Assembly: GCA_018609965.1 (NCBI GenBank)
Contig: JAHENP010000064.1
Span: 1 to 6,951, forward strand
DNA length: 6,951 bases
Source of the DNA: Haloferacaceae archaeon
Lineage (GTDB): Archaea > Halobacteriota > Halobacteria > Halobacteriales > Haloferacaceae
Reading direction: 5' to 3'
Part shown: in pieces, positions 1 through 5,968 of the stretch
Numbering within the stretch: the first letter of the stretch is position 1
Layout: each line of letters opens with the position of its first letter
The notes under the pieces: model-generated
Database searches by the model: none
What the model saw: only the letters and a program-made list of their open reading frames with translations
Told to the model about the DNA's origin: nothing
Translations under genes and position numbers: made by a program

Positions 1-27
1 GCCGGGCGACGGGGCCGAGGGGGAACG

Positions 28-34
28 CTTAAAT
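28..34 (+). promoter_or_regulatory. TATA box of the winged-helix regulator gene
   Basis: CTTAAAT lies about 30 bases before the ATG at 61, in an otherwise GC-rich stretch. With the usual archaeal spacing of about 26 bases from TATA centre to transcription start, the mRNA would begin within a few bases of the ATG, so a leaderless transcript is inferred. No ribosome site precedes the ATG at 61, which fits. Confidence 0.6.
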
Positions 35-57
35 CTTGTAGGGACAAGTTAACAAGT
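35..57. promoter_or_regulatory. Operator-like inverted/direct repeat between TATA box and start codon
   Basis: CTTGT (35-39), a four-base spacer AGGG, and ACAAG (44-48) form a perfect 5+5 inverted repeat. A further ACAAG (52-56) repeats the right half-site eight bases downstream, as ACAAGT in both copies. The array covers the predicted transcription start. A protein bound here would block initiation, so repression, possibly by the winged-helix protein encoded immediately downstream, is a reasonable inference. The repeat is visible; the binding protein is not known. Confidence 0.45.
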
Positions 58-60
58 GCC

Positions 61-366
61 ATGATAGATCGACTGGAGAAGGAGGTCGACATGCTCGAAC
101 GGCATCTGAAGGTGTTGCGGATGGTGATCGAGAACGAGCCCATCGGAATCGTGAAGATGTCCAACGAGACGGGCTACCCACACCACAAGGTTCGGTACTC
201 GCTGCGGGTGCTCGAAGAGGAGAATCTCATCGAGCCGTCCAGCCAGGGAGCGATCACGACCGAACGGACCGGGGAGTTCGTCGACGACCTGGACGGGAAA
301 CTCAACGAGATCACCGACAAGATCGGCGGTATGCGGATCGAGGACGCACCGGAACTGGAGAGCTGA
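61..366 (+). CDS. Small winged helix-turn-helix protein, predicted transcriptional regulator
   Basis: This 101-residue acidic protein probably binds DNA as a dimer in the cytoplasm. Residues 1-22 form a charged amphipathic helix (likely coiled coil). Residues 24-70 look like a winged helix: helix, turn around NETGYP (35-40), recognition helix about 41-57 (HHKVRYSLRVLEEENLI), then a short wing to about 69. Residues 71-88 form another helix that could help dimerise. The pattern 'conversion of a turn, HKVRYSLRVLEEENLIEP' is typical of small archaeal regulators that read out as one-domain wHTH proteins. No ligand domain is present. The ATG at 61 fits a leaderless transcript, but an in-frame ATG at 91 follows a GGAGGT, so a 91-residue form is possible. 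It is upstream of the large membrane protein, with a 155-base gap and no obvious terminator, so co-transcription is possible. The target genes are unknown. Confidence 0.8.
   Translation: MIDRLEKEVDMLERHLKVLRMVIENEPIGIVKMSNETGYPHHKVRYSLRVLEEENLIEPSSQGAITTERTGEFVDDLDGKLNEITDKIGGMRIEDAPELES
81..86 (+). promoter_or_regulatory. Internal Shine-Dalgarno-like site before an in-frame ATG
   Basis: GGAGGT is an exact match to the archaeal anti-Shine-Dalgarno complement and ends four bases before an in-frame ATG at 91 (Met11). It could drive a shorter product lacking the first ten residues of the N-terminal helix. It may also be coincidental, because the same bases encode Lys-Glu-Val in a charged helix. 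Confidence 0.35.
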
Positions 367-510
367 ACTGTTCGTCGACCTCCGTCTCGTCTCGCGCCCC
401 GCCGTCGTGAGCCGTCGGCCCGGCACGCGGCGGGGGAGGATTCTTGTGGCGCGGTCGCGAATCTGCCTCCGAGCCGAATGATCACCAGCCAGCGTCGCAG
501 TCACGGGTCG

Positions 511-516
511 GGTGAG
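511..516 (+). promoter_or_regulatory. Ribosome binding site fixing the GTG start of the 971-residue protein
   Basis: GGTGAG pairs with the CUCACC-like part of the archaeal 16S 3' end and lies five bases before the GTG at 522. It supports this GTG over later internal starts and implies a leadered transcript. I see no convincing TATA element in 367-521, so the gene may be read from the upstream promoter. Confidence 0.6.
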
Positions 517-521
517 GCGGC

Positions 522-3437
522 GTGAGCCTCCAGGTCAACCTCTTCGACGCCGCCGCCGGCGACCTCGTCGACGGCGACGACGTGCGTCCGGGTGACGCCG
601 AGGCGGCCCGCCGCGATGTGGAGGCGGGCGTGCTCGCCACCTACCGGGCGGACGCGAACGGCGGGGAACTGCGGTGTCTCCTCGCGGCGACGGTCGGCGG
701 CGAGGAGCGCCCGGTGTTGGCACAAGGGCGGTGGGACAACGACGGCTACGCCGGCGTGTCGGAGCCGCCGTGGAGCAACTTCGAACGGTTCGTCGTCTCA
801 CAGCTGGAGACGGCCGGCTGGCGGGTCGCCGACAGCCGACTCACACGGAGCGTCTTCCGGAAACTGGACAACCGCGCGCTCGACCCCGCCGGTCAGTCCT
901 CGCTGGGCGACCGGCTCGGCGACCGGCCAGCACACGTCCGCACACCGTCGACCCCGGACGCGATCGCGGTGCTCAACCACCTCGCCCGGACCGCCGACGG
1001 CGCGCCGATCTCCGTCGTCGTCGCCGAGTCGGTCCCTCAACAGACGACTGTCGATGTCGTCGTGACCAGCGACGGCTCGTTGTCGGCGCCGGTCGTAGAG
1101 CCGTTGGGGAGCGGCGGACGCGACGCCCGTAGCGCGGACCGGGGCACACAGGACGGCCGCGACCGTGGCGCGACCGGCGACGGTGGTCGTGCGGCGCCGG
1201 ACCGTGGCGCGCCCGGTGGTGTCGGGCGGGCGCGTCGCGACGAGCCGGCCGGCCCCTCCGGTGACGGCCCACCACGGGAGGGTGGTGACGCCGGCGACGA
1301 CTTCGATCTGGACGCGCTGTCGGGGGGTGATCCGTTCGCCGCACTCGACGAGAGCGACGGTGTCACGGGAGGGGACACACGCCGTCGTGACGAACGTGGG
1401 AAGCGCGACAACCGAGGGAGCGACAACCGAGGGAGCGGCAACCGAGGAGGCGACGACCGAGGAAGCGACGGGCGCGGCGGCCGCGAAGGTGACAGACGTG
1501 ACGACCGCGGAGACGGCAGACGCGGCAGTCGGCGGCAAGGGGACGGCCCAGAGCCTGGATCGCCGCGTCGGGCCGACGACGTGTCACGGGGAGCACCCAG
1601 CCGAGGCTCCGGGGACGGTCGCGACCGTGGTCCCGCGGACACGGCCAGCCGGAGCCGTGACGAGAGAGCCAGCCGTGACGACACACTCGGCCGAGACCGC
1701 GACGAGAGAGGCGGGCGTGGTGACAGAACTGGCCGAACCCACGGCGACAGCGCGTCGCGACCCGGAGACGCGAACGGCCGGACTCCGGGAGCGGGAGCGG
1801 ACACACAGCCGTCGGGCGCAGACACGCCGGGTGCCCCGGATCCGACCGGGCGCAGAGACCCCGACAGTCCCCCACCGGACGCGGGAACGCCCGACAGGGA
1901 GACGGTGCCGACGGGCTCAGAGCGTCGGCGGTCGACCGGACCGAAGTTGGGGTTAGCGCCGGCCGCGGACTACGAGTTGCGGCTCTACGAGACGCGGAGC
2001 GGCGAACTCGCCTTGTCGACACAACAGGACGATCCGGGGATCGACGAACGGGCAGTGCGGGCCGCAGACCACGGGGTCGCGTTGGCGGTCGACCCCCAAC
2101 GAGGACGCGCCCGCGGGACGGTCGCGGCGGTGCGGAACGGGCCAGAGGAGTTCATCGTGGACTTCGACGCCGGCGCCGTCCGGCCCGAGGAGTTGGCCGC
2201 GCGGTTCGTCGAGACGACGCGGGCGACACTCGACGAGATCGGGTGGCGTCCGACGGAGGGGGCCGCCGGCGCCGCGTTGGTGTTCGAACACGCGACGGAC
2301 GCACCGCCGTTCGAGCCGGACCTCCCCGGCGGGCTCGCGGGACTGTTGGAGGAGGGCCCCGTCGACTTCCGCGTGCCGACACACTCGAAGGCGGTCGAAC
2401 TGTTCCGGTGGGTAACAGAGACCGTCCCACAGGCGGGGGTCGCGGTCGCGGACGCCGGCCGGACGACACAGACGGAGTGGGCGGACGTGGTGATCCAGCC
2501 CGCCGAGACCGCAGACGGCGTCGAGTTGGTCGGCGAGACCGCCGAGCGACTCGACCGGCAGGCACTGGGTGACCGCACACAGGCCACGCGGGAGGCGTTC
2601 GAGACGGTCGTGGAGGCGGTGACGGCCGAGGTGGACGCCGACGACACCCACCTGGAGGCGTTTCTGGCGCGACTGCTCGCGAAGCGACTCCCACACCACC
2701 GGCTGACGGTGACCGCGGCGGAGACGGCCGAGCGGCGACGAGCGGTCGCGGCCGGCTGGAGTACCGTCGCGGCCGCGGTCGTCGGCGTCGCGGCGTTGGC
2801 GGTCGCGGTGTTCGCGGGCGCGTTCGACGGACTGCTCGGCGTCGCCGCGCCGGTGGCCGGCGTCGGACTACTGCCGTCGGTCCCGGTCGGGCTGCAACTG
2901 CTCGTCGGCGTCGCGGCCGTCGGTCTCGCCGTCGTGCGACCCGCGCGGCAGTTCCCCGCGGTCGTGCGCTGGCGGCGACTGCTCCGTGCGTGGTGGGCGT
3001 ACCCGCCCGTCGAGGAGTCGGCTGTGTTCCCCGGCTCCGGCGCGTTGTTGGAGGCGCCCGGGAGCGGCGGCACCCTCCCGGACCGGCTCGCCGCGCTCCG
3101 GGACTCCTACGAGGCGTCGCCGGACGCACCCGGGCGGTCGTACGGGGCGTTTCTCGACCGCGAGGTGCTCGACACGCCGGCGCTCACGCCGTTCTCGGTA
3201 GCCGACCGGGCGACGGTTCGGCGACGCCGGCTGTCGGTCGTCGGCGGCGCGACGTTCGTCGGGGCAGTCACCGGGCTCGTGGTCGCCGGCGCGGTGTACG
3301 CGCTGGCCGTCACCGCGAGCGTCCGGCCGGGTGCGGTCGTCGGCGCCGGGTTCTGGGTCGCGACGGTCGCGCTCGTCGTGGCCGGTGGGTTCGCCCTCGC
3401 CCGCTCGCGGGGGTACGATCTCGGCGATCTGCCCTGA
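522..3437 (+). CDS. Large C-terminally membrane-anchored protein with disordered Arg/Asp/Gly linker, unknown function
   Basis: I do not recognise this 971-residue protein; it is probably a haloarchaeal-specific family. Visible parts in order: an N-terminal globular domain about 1-193, including WSNFERFVVSQLETAGW (84-100); a low-complexity linker about 195-478 rich in Arg, Asp, Gly, Ser and Pro; a second soluble alpha/beta-looking domain about 483-740 starting DYELRLYE; then four hydrophobic helices about 747-767, 788-805, 904-930 and 937-962. About 98 residues separate helices 2 and 3, with Arg clusters beside both membrane edges (RWRRLLR and RRRRL), which by the positive-inside rule places this loop and both termini in the cytoplasm. 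There is no signal peptide, and I see no nucleotide-binding P-loop or obvious catalytic motif. A scaffold or membrane-associated regulatory role is only a guess. The linker has weaker G/C at third positions than neighbouring genes. map lies 105 bases downstream on the same strand. Confidence 0.8.
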   Translation: MSLQVNLFDAAAGDLVDGDDVRPGDAEAARRDVEAGVLATYRADANGGELRCLLAATVGGEERPVLAQGRWDNDGYAGVSEPPWSNFERFVVSQLETAGWRVADSRLTRSVFRKLDNRALDPAGQSSLGDRLGDRPAHVRTPSTPDAIAVLNHLARTADGAPISVVVAESVPQQTTVDVVVTSDGSLSAPVVEPLGSGGRDARSADRGTQDGRDRGATGDGGRAAPDRGAPGGVGRARRDEPAGPSGDGPPREGGDAGDDFDLDALSGGDPFAALDESDGVTGGDTRRRDERGKRDNRGSDNRGSGNRGGDDRGSDGRGGREGDRRDDRGDGRRGSRRQGDGPEPGSPRRADDVSRGAPSRGSGDGRDRGPADTASRSRDERASRDDTLGRDRDERGGRGDRTGRTHGDSASRPGDANGRTPGAGADTQPSGADTPGAPDPTGRRDPDSPPPDAGTPDRETVPTGSERRRSTGPKLGLAPAADYELRLYETRSGELALSTQQDDPGIDERAVRAADHGVALAVDPQRGRARGTVAAVRNGPEEFIVDFDAGAVRPEELAARFVETTRATLDEIGWRPTEGAAGAALVFEHATDAPPFEPDLPGGLAGLLEEGPVDFRVPTHSKAVELFRWVTETVPQAGVAVADAGRTTQTEWADVVIQPAETADGVELVGETAERLDRQALGDRTQATREAFETVVEAVTAEVDADDTHLEAFLARLLAKRLPHHRLTVTAAETAERRRAVAAGWSTVAAAVVGVAALAVAVFAGAFDGLLGVAAPVAGVGLLPSVPVGLQLLVGVAAVGLAVVRPARQFPAVVRWRRLLRAWWAYPPVEESAVFPGSGALLEAPGSGGTLPDRLAALRDSYEASPDAPGRSYGAFLDREVLDTPALTPFSVADRATVRRRRLSVVGGATFVGAVTGLVVAGAVYALAVTASVRPGAVVGAGFWVATVALVVAGGFALARSRGYDLGDLP
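1408..1482 (+). repeat. 15-base tandem repeat encoding Asp-Asn-Arg-Gly-Ser units
   Basis: Units at 1408-1422 and 1423-1437 are identical (ACAACCGAGGGAGCG). Units at 1438-1452 and 1453-1467 differ by two or three bases, and 1468-1482 is a degenerate fifth copy. The length is a multiple of three, so copy-number change keeps the reading frame. In the coding frame the units read as variants of D-N-R-G-S within the disordered linker of the 971-residue protein (from residue 296). Replication slippage is the likely origin. Confidence 0.85.
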
Positions 3438-3510
3438 CCGCGGCGGCGCTCGCTGGCCCTCCCCCAGTCTGTGGTGGCATTCGCCTGCCACGCGCCGCGG
3501 CGTCCCACAA

Positions 3511-3520
3511 CGTACTTGCA
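3511..3520 (+). promoter_or_regulatory. Weak TATA-like element for map
   Basis: CGTACTTGCA is the least GC-rich stretch at the right distance (about 25-30 bases) before the ATG at 3543. No ribosome site precedes that ATG, so a leaderless map transcript starting close to 3540 is plausible. The match to a haloarchaeal TATA consensus is poor, so this is tentative. Confidence 0.3.
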
Positions 3521-3542
3521 CGCGACAGTCGAATCACGAGTC

Positions 3543-4436
3543 ATGGGCGACTTCGACGAGGCCGTCGCGGAGAACTACCGCGAGGCGGGGGAGATCCTGA
3601 CGACGGTGATGGCGGAGACACGAGAGCTGATCGAGCCGGGCGTCACACACCTGGAGGTCGCGGAGTACGCGGAGGAACGCGTCCATGAACTGGGTGACGG
3701 GTTGGCGTTCCCAGTGAACATCAGCGTTGACGCGGAAGCGAGCCACGCAACGCCGGAACGCGACGACGAGACAACCTTCGACGACGAGATGGTGTGTCTC
3801 GACATCGGGGTCCACGTCGACGGGTACATCGCAGACGCGGCGACGACGGTCGATCTCTCGGGCACGCCGGAGTTGGTGGAGGCCGCCGAGGAGGCGTTGG
3901 CCGCCGCAATCGACGCCGCGGGGCCGGGCGTGCCGGTCGGTGAGATCGGCGCGGAGATCGAGGATGTGATCGAGGCGTACGGCTACACACCCGTCTACAA
4001 CCTCTCGGGCCACGGCGTCCAACGGTACGACGCCCACACGTCGCCGAACGTGCCAAATCGCGGGGTCGACCGCTCGGTCGAACTCCAGCCGGGGCAGGCG
4101 GTCGCTATCGAGCCGTTCGTCACGGACGGCCGCGGGAAGGTCGGTGAGGGCGCCAGCGAGGAGATCTTCGAGCTGGTCGAGGACCGGTCGGTCCGCAACC
4201 GGTCGGCGCGCCAGGCGCTCGAACAGATCCGTGGGTTCGACGGCCTCCCGTTTGCCGCGCGGGCGTTGGACTCCTCACGGGGGGAGATGGCGCTTCGACG
4301 GCTGACACAACAGGGGATCGTCAAGGGGTACCCCGTGTTGACCGAACAACAAGGGCGACTCGTCAGTCAGGCAGAACACACGATCCTCGTCCGCGAGGAC
4401 GGGATCGAGGTGACGACCGACGGACTGTTCGACTGA
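3543..4436 (+). CDS. map: Type II methionine aminopeptidase
   Basis: This enzyme removes the initiator methionine from new cytoplasmic proteins when the second residue is small. The protein has 297 residues, the usual archaeal MetAP2 size, with the pita-bread fold and two metal ions. Expected metal ligands are present: D87 (CLDIGVHVDG), D98 (IADAATT), H157 (NLSGHGV), E190 (AIEPFVT) and E278 (QAEHT). The substrate-side histidines H68 (SHATP) and H165 (YDAHTSPN) are also in place. D87/D98 and H157/H165 keep the family spacings of 11 and 8. The insert of about 60 residues after E190, carrying a helical subdomain, marks type II rather than type I. The ATG at 3543 is preferred over an in-frame GTG-type start at 3471, because the 24 added residues (MVAFACHAPRRP...) are not acidic and fall outside the family. 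It stands alone or as the last gene of a unit starting upstream, and is convergent with the zinc-ribbon gene. Confidence 0.96.
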   Translation: MGDFDEAVAENYREAGEILTTVMAETRELIEPGVTHLEVAEYAEERVHELGDGLAFPVNISVDAEASHATPERDDETTFDDEMVCLDIGVHVDGYIADAATTVDLSGTPELVEAAEEALAAAIDAAGPGVPVGEIGAEIEDVIEAYGYTPVYNLSGHGVQRYDAHTSPNVPNRGVDRSVELQPGQAVAIEPFVTDGRGKVGEGASEEIFELVEDRSVRNRSARQALEQIRGFDGLPFAARALDSSRGEMALRRLTQQGIVKGYPVLTEQQGRLVSQAEHTILVREDGIEVTTDGLFD

Positions 4437-4486
4437 CCCGAGGGCTCACGTCGGGGTGAGGGGTCCGCACGGAGGGACGGCACGAC

Positions 4487-4515
4487 GGCTCGCGGCGGCG
4501 GGGGGCTCGCGGCGG
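4487..4515. repeat. 12-base direct repeat in the convergent intergenic gap
   Basis: GGCTCGCGGCGG occurs at 4487-4498 and again at 4504-4515, separated by five G-rich bases. It sits between the 3' ends of map and the zinc-ribbon gene (4437-4530). On the minus strand the same stretch is C-rich and could take part in ending the zinc-ribbon transcript, but no T-run or hairpin is clear. It may simply be GC-rich simple sequence. Confidence 0.5.
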
Positions 4516-4530
4516 TCGGGGGGCGTGGCG

Positions 4531-4731
4531 TCAGGCGTTGTTCATGCGGGTGACCGACTCCACGCCACACTCCGTACACGTCGAGACGCGGTACGGTTCA
4601 CGGGAGAACTGGGCGTTCTCGGCGGTGTCGCTCTCCGTCCGAATCTCCACGCGGACGCGGTGGGCGGTCTCGGCGCCGCACTCACCACACCGCTCGCGCA
4701 CGCTGTCCGTCCCGGCGGGCTGTGTGGCCAT
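4531..4731 (-). CDS. Zinc-ribbon miniprotein with two CxxCG knuckles
   Basis: This 66-residue acidic protein carries C15-G-E-C18-G and C52-T-E-C55-G, two zinc knuckles 36 residues apart that together make a beta-ribbon zinc site. Between them lies an Arg/Glu-rich beta segment containing SDTAENAQFSREPYRVS, and the protein ends TRMNNA. This looks like the haloarchaeal small zinc beta-ribbon proteins (I believe the family named DUF7835, from memory). Such proteins are generally thought to act in nucleic-acid or protein interactions; the specific role is unknown. The ATG at 4731 is supported by a TATA box at leaderless distance. It is divergent from the HIT gene and convergent with map. Confidence 0.85.
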   Translation of the reverse strand: MATQPAGTDSVRERCGECGAETAHRVRVEIRTESDTAENAQFSREPYRVSTCTECGVESVTRMNNA

Positions 4732-4755
4732 GTCTCATGTGTAGCGCGTATCCTA

Positions 4756-4761
4756 TTTAAA
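4756..4761 (-). promoter_or_regulatory. TATA box of the zinc-ribbon gene
   Basis: TTTAAA, inside a longer AT stretch (4754-4764), is centred about 27 bases before the ATG at 4731 on the minus strand, predicting a leaderless mRNA. It is the only clear TATA box in the 132-base divergent region. The sequence is palindromic and could in principle also serve the HIT gene, with a leader of about 80 bases; AGAAATAC near 4787-4794 is a weaker alternative for that side. Confidence 0.75.
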
Positions 4762-4863
4762 ATTGTACGCTAGTAGGAGCGGCGCGAGAAATACCCCTCC
4801 CGACACGCGGGTCGCCAGCCTCGCGAACGGAAGGCCGAAGACGCGCGGGGTCGGTGTGGCGGT

Positions 4864-5415
4864 ATGGAACGGATCTTCGCCCCCTGGCGGATCGAGTGGG
4901 TCCGGCGGGAGGACCACGCGGACGCGGTCGACGGCTGTCCGTTCTGTGTTCTCCCAGAGCGGGACGCCGACCGCGAGAACCGGATTCTCGCGCGCTCGCG
5001 GCACGCGTTCGTGATCTGCAACAACGCGCCGTACAACCCCGGTCACATGATGGTGATCCCGGACGCCCACGAGGGCGACTACGCGAGCCTCTCGCCGCCG
5101 GCGGTCGCGGACCACGCCCGACTCAAGCAGGCGACTTTCGACGCCGTCCGGGCGGCGTTGGAGCCGAACGGGCTCAACGCCGGGCTGAACCACGGCGGCG
5201 CGGCCGCCGGCGGGTCGATCGACGACCACGTCCACACGCACGTCGTCCCGCGGTTCGAGGGTGACACCAACTTCATGCCGGTCGTCGGCGACACGACGGT
5301 GATCGTCGAGGCGATCGACGAGACGTACGACCTCCTGCGGACGGCGTTCGCCGGGTTGGACTGCGCGCGCGAGCCGACCGACGAGGACGCGGCCGTCGAG
5401 GTGCGGTTCGAGTGA
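4864..5415 (+). CDS. HIT-family protein, Ap4A hydrolase/phosphorylase-like
   Basis: HIT proteins bind nucleotides and cleave phosphoanhydride or phosphoramide bonds through a histidine nucleophile, in the cytoplasm. This 183-residue protein has the defining triad H122-V-H124-T-H126-V-V followed by PRF, and the upstream strand NPGHMMVIP (58-66) that lines the nucleotide pocket. The start MERIFAPWRIEWV and the later GDTNFMPVVGDTTVIVE (133-149) place it with the Ap4A-phosphorylase-like branch rather than the short PKCI/Hint branch. C25-P-F-C28 near the N terminus is the position where many HIT proteins hold zinc. The substrate (Ap4A, ADP-sugars or another) cannot be decided from sequence. The ATG at 4864 matches the family N terminus and has a weak GGTG at 4853-4856. 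Its stop overlaps the start of the next gene, so the two form an operon. Confidence 0.92.
   Translation: MERIFAPWRIEWVRREDHADAVDGCPFCVLPERDADRENRILARSRHAFVICNNAPYNPGHMMVIPDAHEGDYASLSPPAVADHARLKQATFDAVRAALEPNGLNAGLNHGGAAAGGSIDDHVHTHVVPRFEGDTNFMPVVGDTTVIVEAIDETYDLLRTAFAGLDCAREPTDEDAAVEVRFE
5398..5403 (+). promoter_or_regulatory. Ribosome binding site of the small membrane protein, inside the HIT gene
   Basis: GAGGTG lies eight bases before the GTG at 5412 and matches the core of the archaeal Shine-Dalgarno sequence. Together with the GTGA overlap it makes the GTG start credible and suggests coupled translation with the HIT protein. Confidence 0.6.
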
Positions 5416-5684
5416 GTCGTTCCGTGCCGCCCGTCTCCCCGCGGGTGACGCTGGGCGGGTCGTTGGCGCTGGTCGCGGCGTCGCTGGGACTGACGGCGAC
5501 CGACGGCGGGGTCGTCCTGTGGGTCGCGGCCGTCGTCGGGCTGGCTAGCCTGTCGATCCTGGCCGGCGTGGTGAAACTGACCAGCGAGACGGGACCCTCC
5601 GAGGGACTGCGTGCGGCCGGGCTGTGGCTCCTGCTTGCGGTCGGCACGCTCGCGGTCGTCGGGCAGGCCGTGGTGACGTTGTAG
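5412..5684 (+). CDS. Small three-helix membrane protein, unknown function
   Basis: This 90-residue hydrophobic protein has three predicted membrane helices at about 12-29, 32-54 and 66-89, with a short loop KLTSETGPSEG (55-65) and almost no soluble part. I do not recognise the family. It starts at a GTG that overlaps the HIT stop codon in GTGA (5412-5415), with a good ribosome site at 5398-5403, and codon use is typical of the genome (high G/C third positions). The overlap implies co-expression with the HIT protein. Whether the two work together, for example by tethering the nucleotide enzyme, is unproven. Genome-wide such overlaps are common in archaea, so they are weak evidence for a shared function. 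Confidence 0.75.
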   Translation: MSRSVPPVSPRVTLGGSLALVAASLGLTATDGGVVLWVAAVVGLASLSILAGVVKLTSETGPSEGLRAAGLWLLLAVGTLAVVGQAVVTL

Positions 5685-5715
5685 TTGGACTGCCGGGGGG
5701 GTTCGAGACCGAGTG

Positions 5716-5904
5716 CTACAGGCGTGTCGTGATACTGATCGACGGTTCCTCGAGGTCCCACTCGACGACCGGAACGTACCTCGAAGTAACGACCTGTCGC
5801 TCCTCCTGTTCCGTTTCCGACAGATGGCCCTCCGTGCCATTCGAGTTTGCTGTCTCTGTGTCGGGACACTCTCCTCCAGTCGATTTTTGCTTCACGCGGG
5901 TCAC
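5716..5904 (-). CDS. Doubtful 62-codon reading frame, possibly the 5' remnant of a longer gene
   Basis: The GTG-started frame encodes a hydrophilic acidic peptide, Glu/Thr-rich up to about residue 38, followed by RYVPVVEWDLEEPSISITTRL and a TAG stop. The overall composition (acidic, few Lys) is haloarchaeal. The ending VEWDLEEPSISI resembles, from memory, the entry into HalOD1-type output domains of haloarchaeal sensor proteins, whose core would follow but is absent here. If so, this is a truncated remnant. There is no clear ribosome site, the TATA-like TTACAACTTTC near 5929-5939 is weak, and third-position G/C is lower than in neighbouring genes. Alternatives are chance reading frame or a genuine microprotein. 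Confidence 0.3.
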   Translation of the reverse strand: MTRVKQKSTGGECPDTETANSNGTEGHLSETEQEERQVVTSRYVPVVEWDLEEPSISITTRL

Positions 5905-5939
5905 CGCTCGTGACTCTCTTCTCGTAGGTGAAAGTTGTA

Positions 5940-5968
5940 ACTGTGGATTACTGTGCTACCACACTGTG
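5940..5968. repeat. Three ACTGTG repeats with an embedded inverted repeat
   Basis: ACTGTG occurs at 5940-5945, 5950-5955 and 5963-5968. TGTGG (5942-5946) and CCACA (5959-5963) form an inverted pair around a 12-base spacer. It lies 35-65 bases upstream of the doubtful minus-strand frame and 50 bases beyond the ctaA stop. It could be a regulator site or chance; the spacing of the direct repeats (10 and 13) is irregular. Confidence 0.3.

Noticed and set aside
1165..1956. 263-codon plus-strand frame overlapping the linker of the 971-residue protein
   Set aside because: It has no ribosome site or promoter at its start, its ends are Arg-rich and unlike haloarchaeal protein, and it stops where nothing domain-like ends. 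Its middle part is treated as a frame conflict rather than a separate gene.
1985..3129. Long minus-strand open frames opposite the 971-residue protein
   Set aside because: They are very rich in Arg, Pro, Ser and Thr and basic overall, as expected for antisense frames of GC-rich genes; no start signals or domains.
3471..3542. 24-residue N-terminal extension of methionine aminopeptidase
   Set aside because: It lies outside the family length, is not acidic, and no start signal supports it; the ATG at 3543 begins the typical N-terminal helix.
5079..5869. Minus-strand frames opposite the HIT gene and small membrane gene
   Set aside because: Arg/Ser/Pro-rich antisense shadows of two well-supported genes; no family features.
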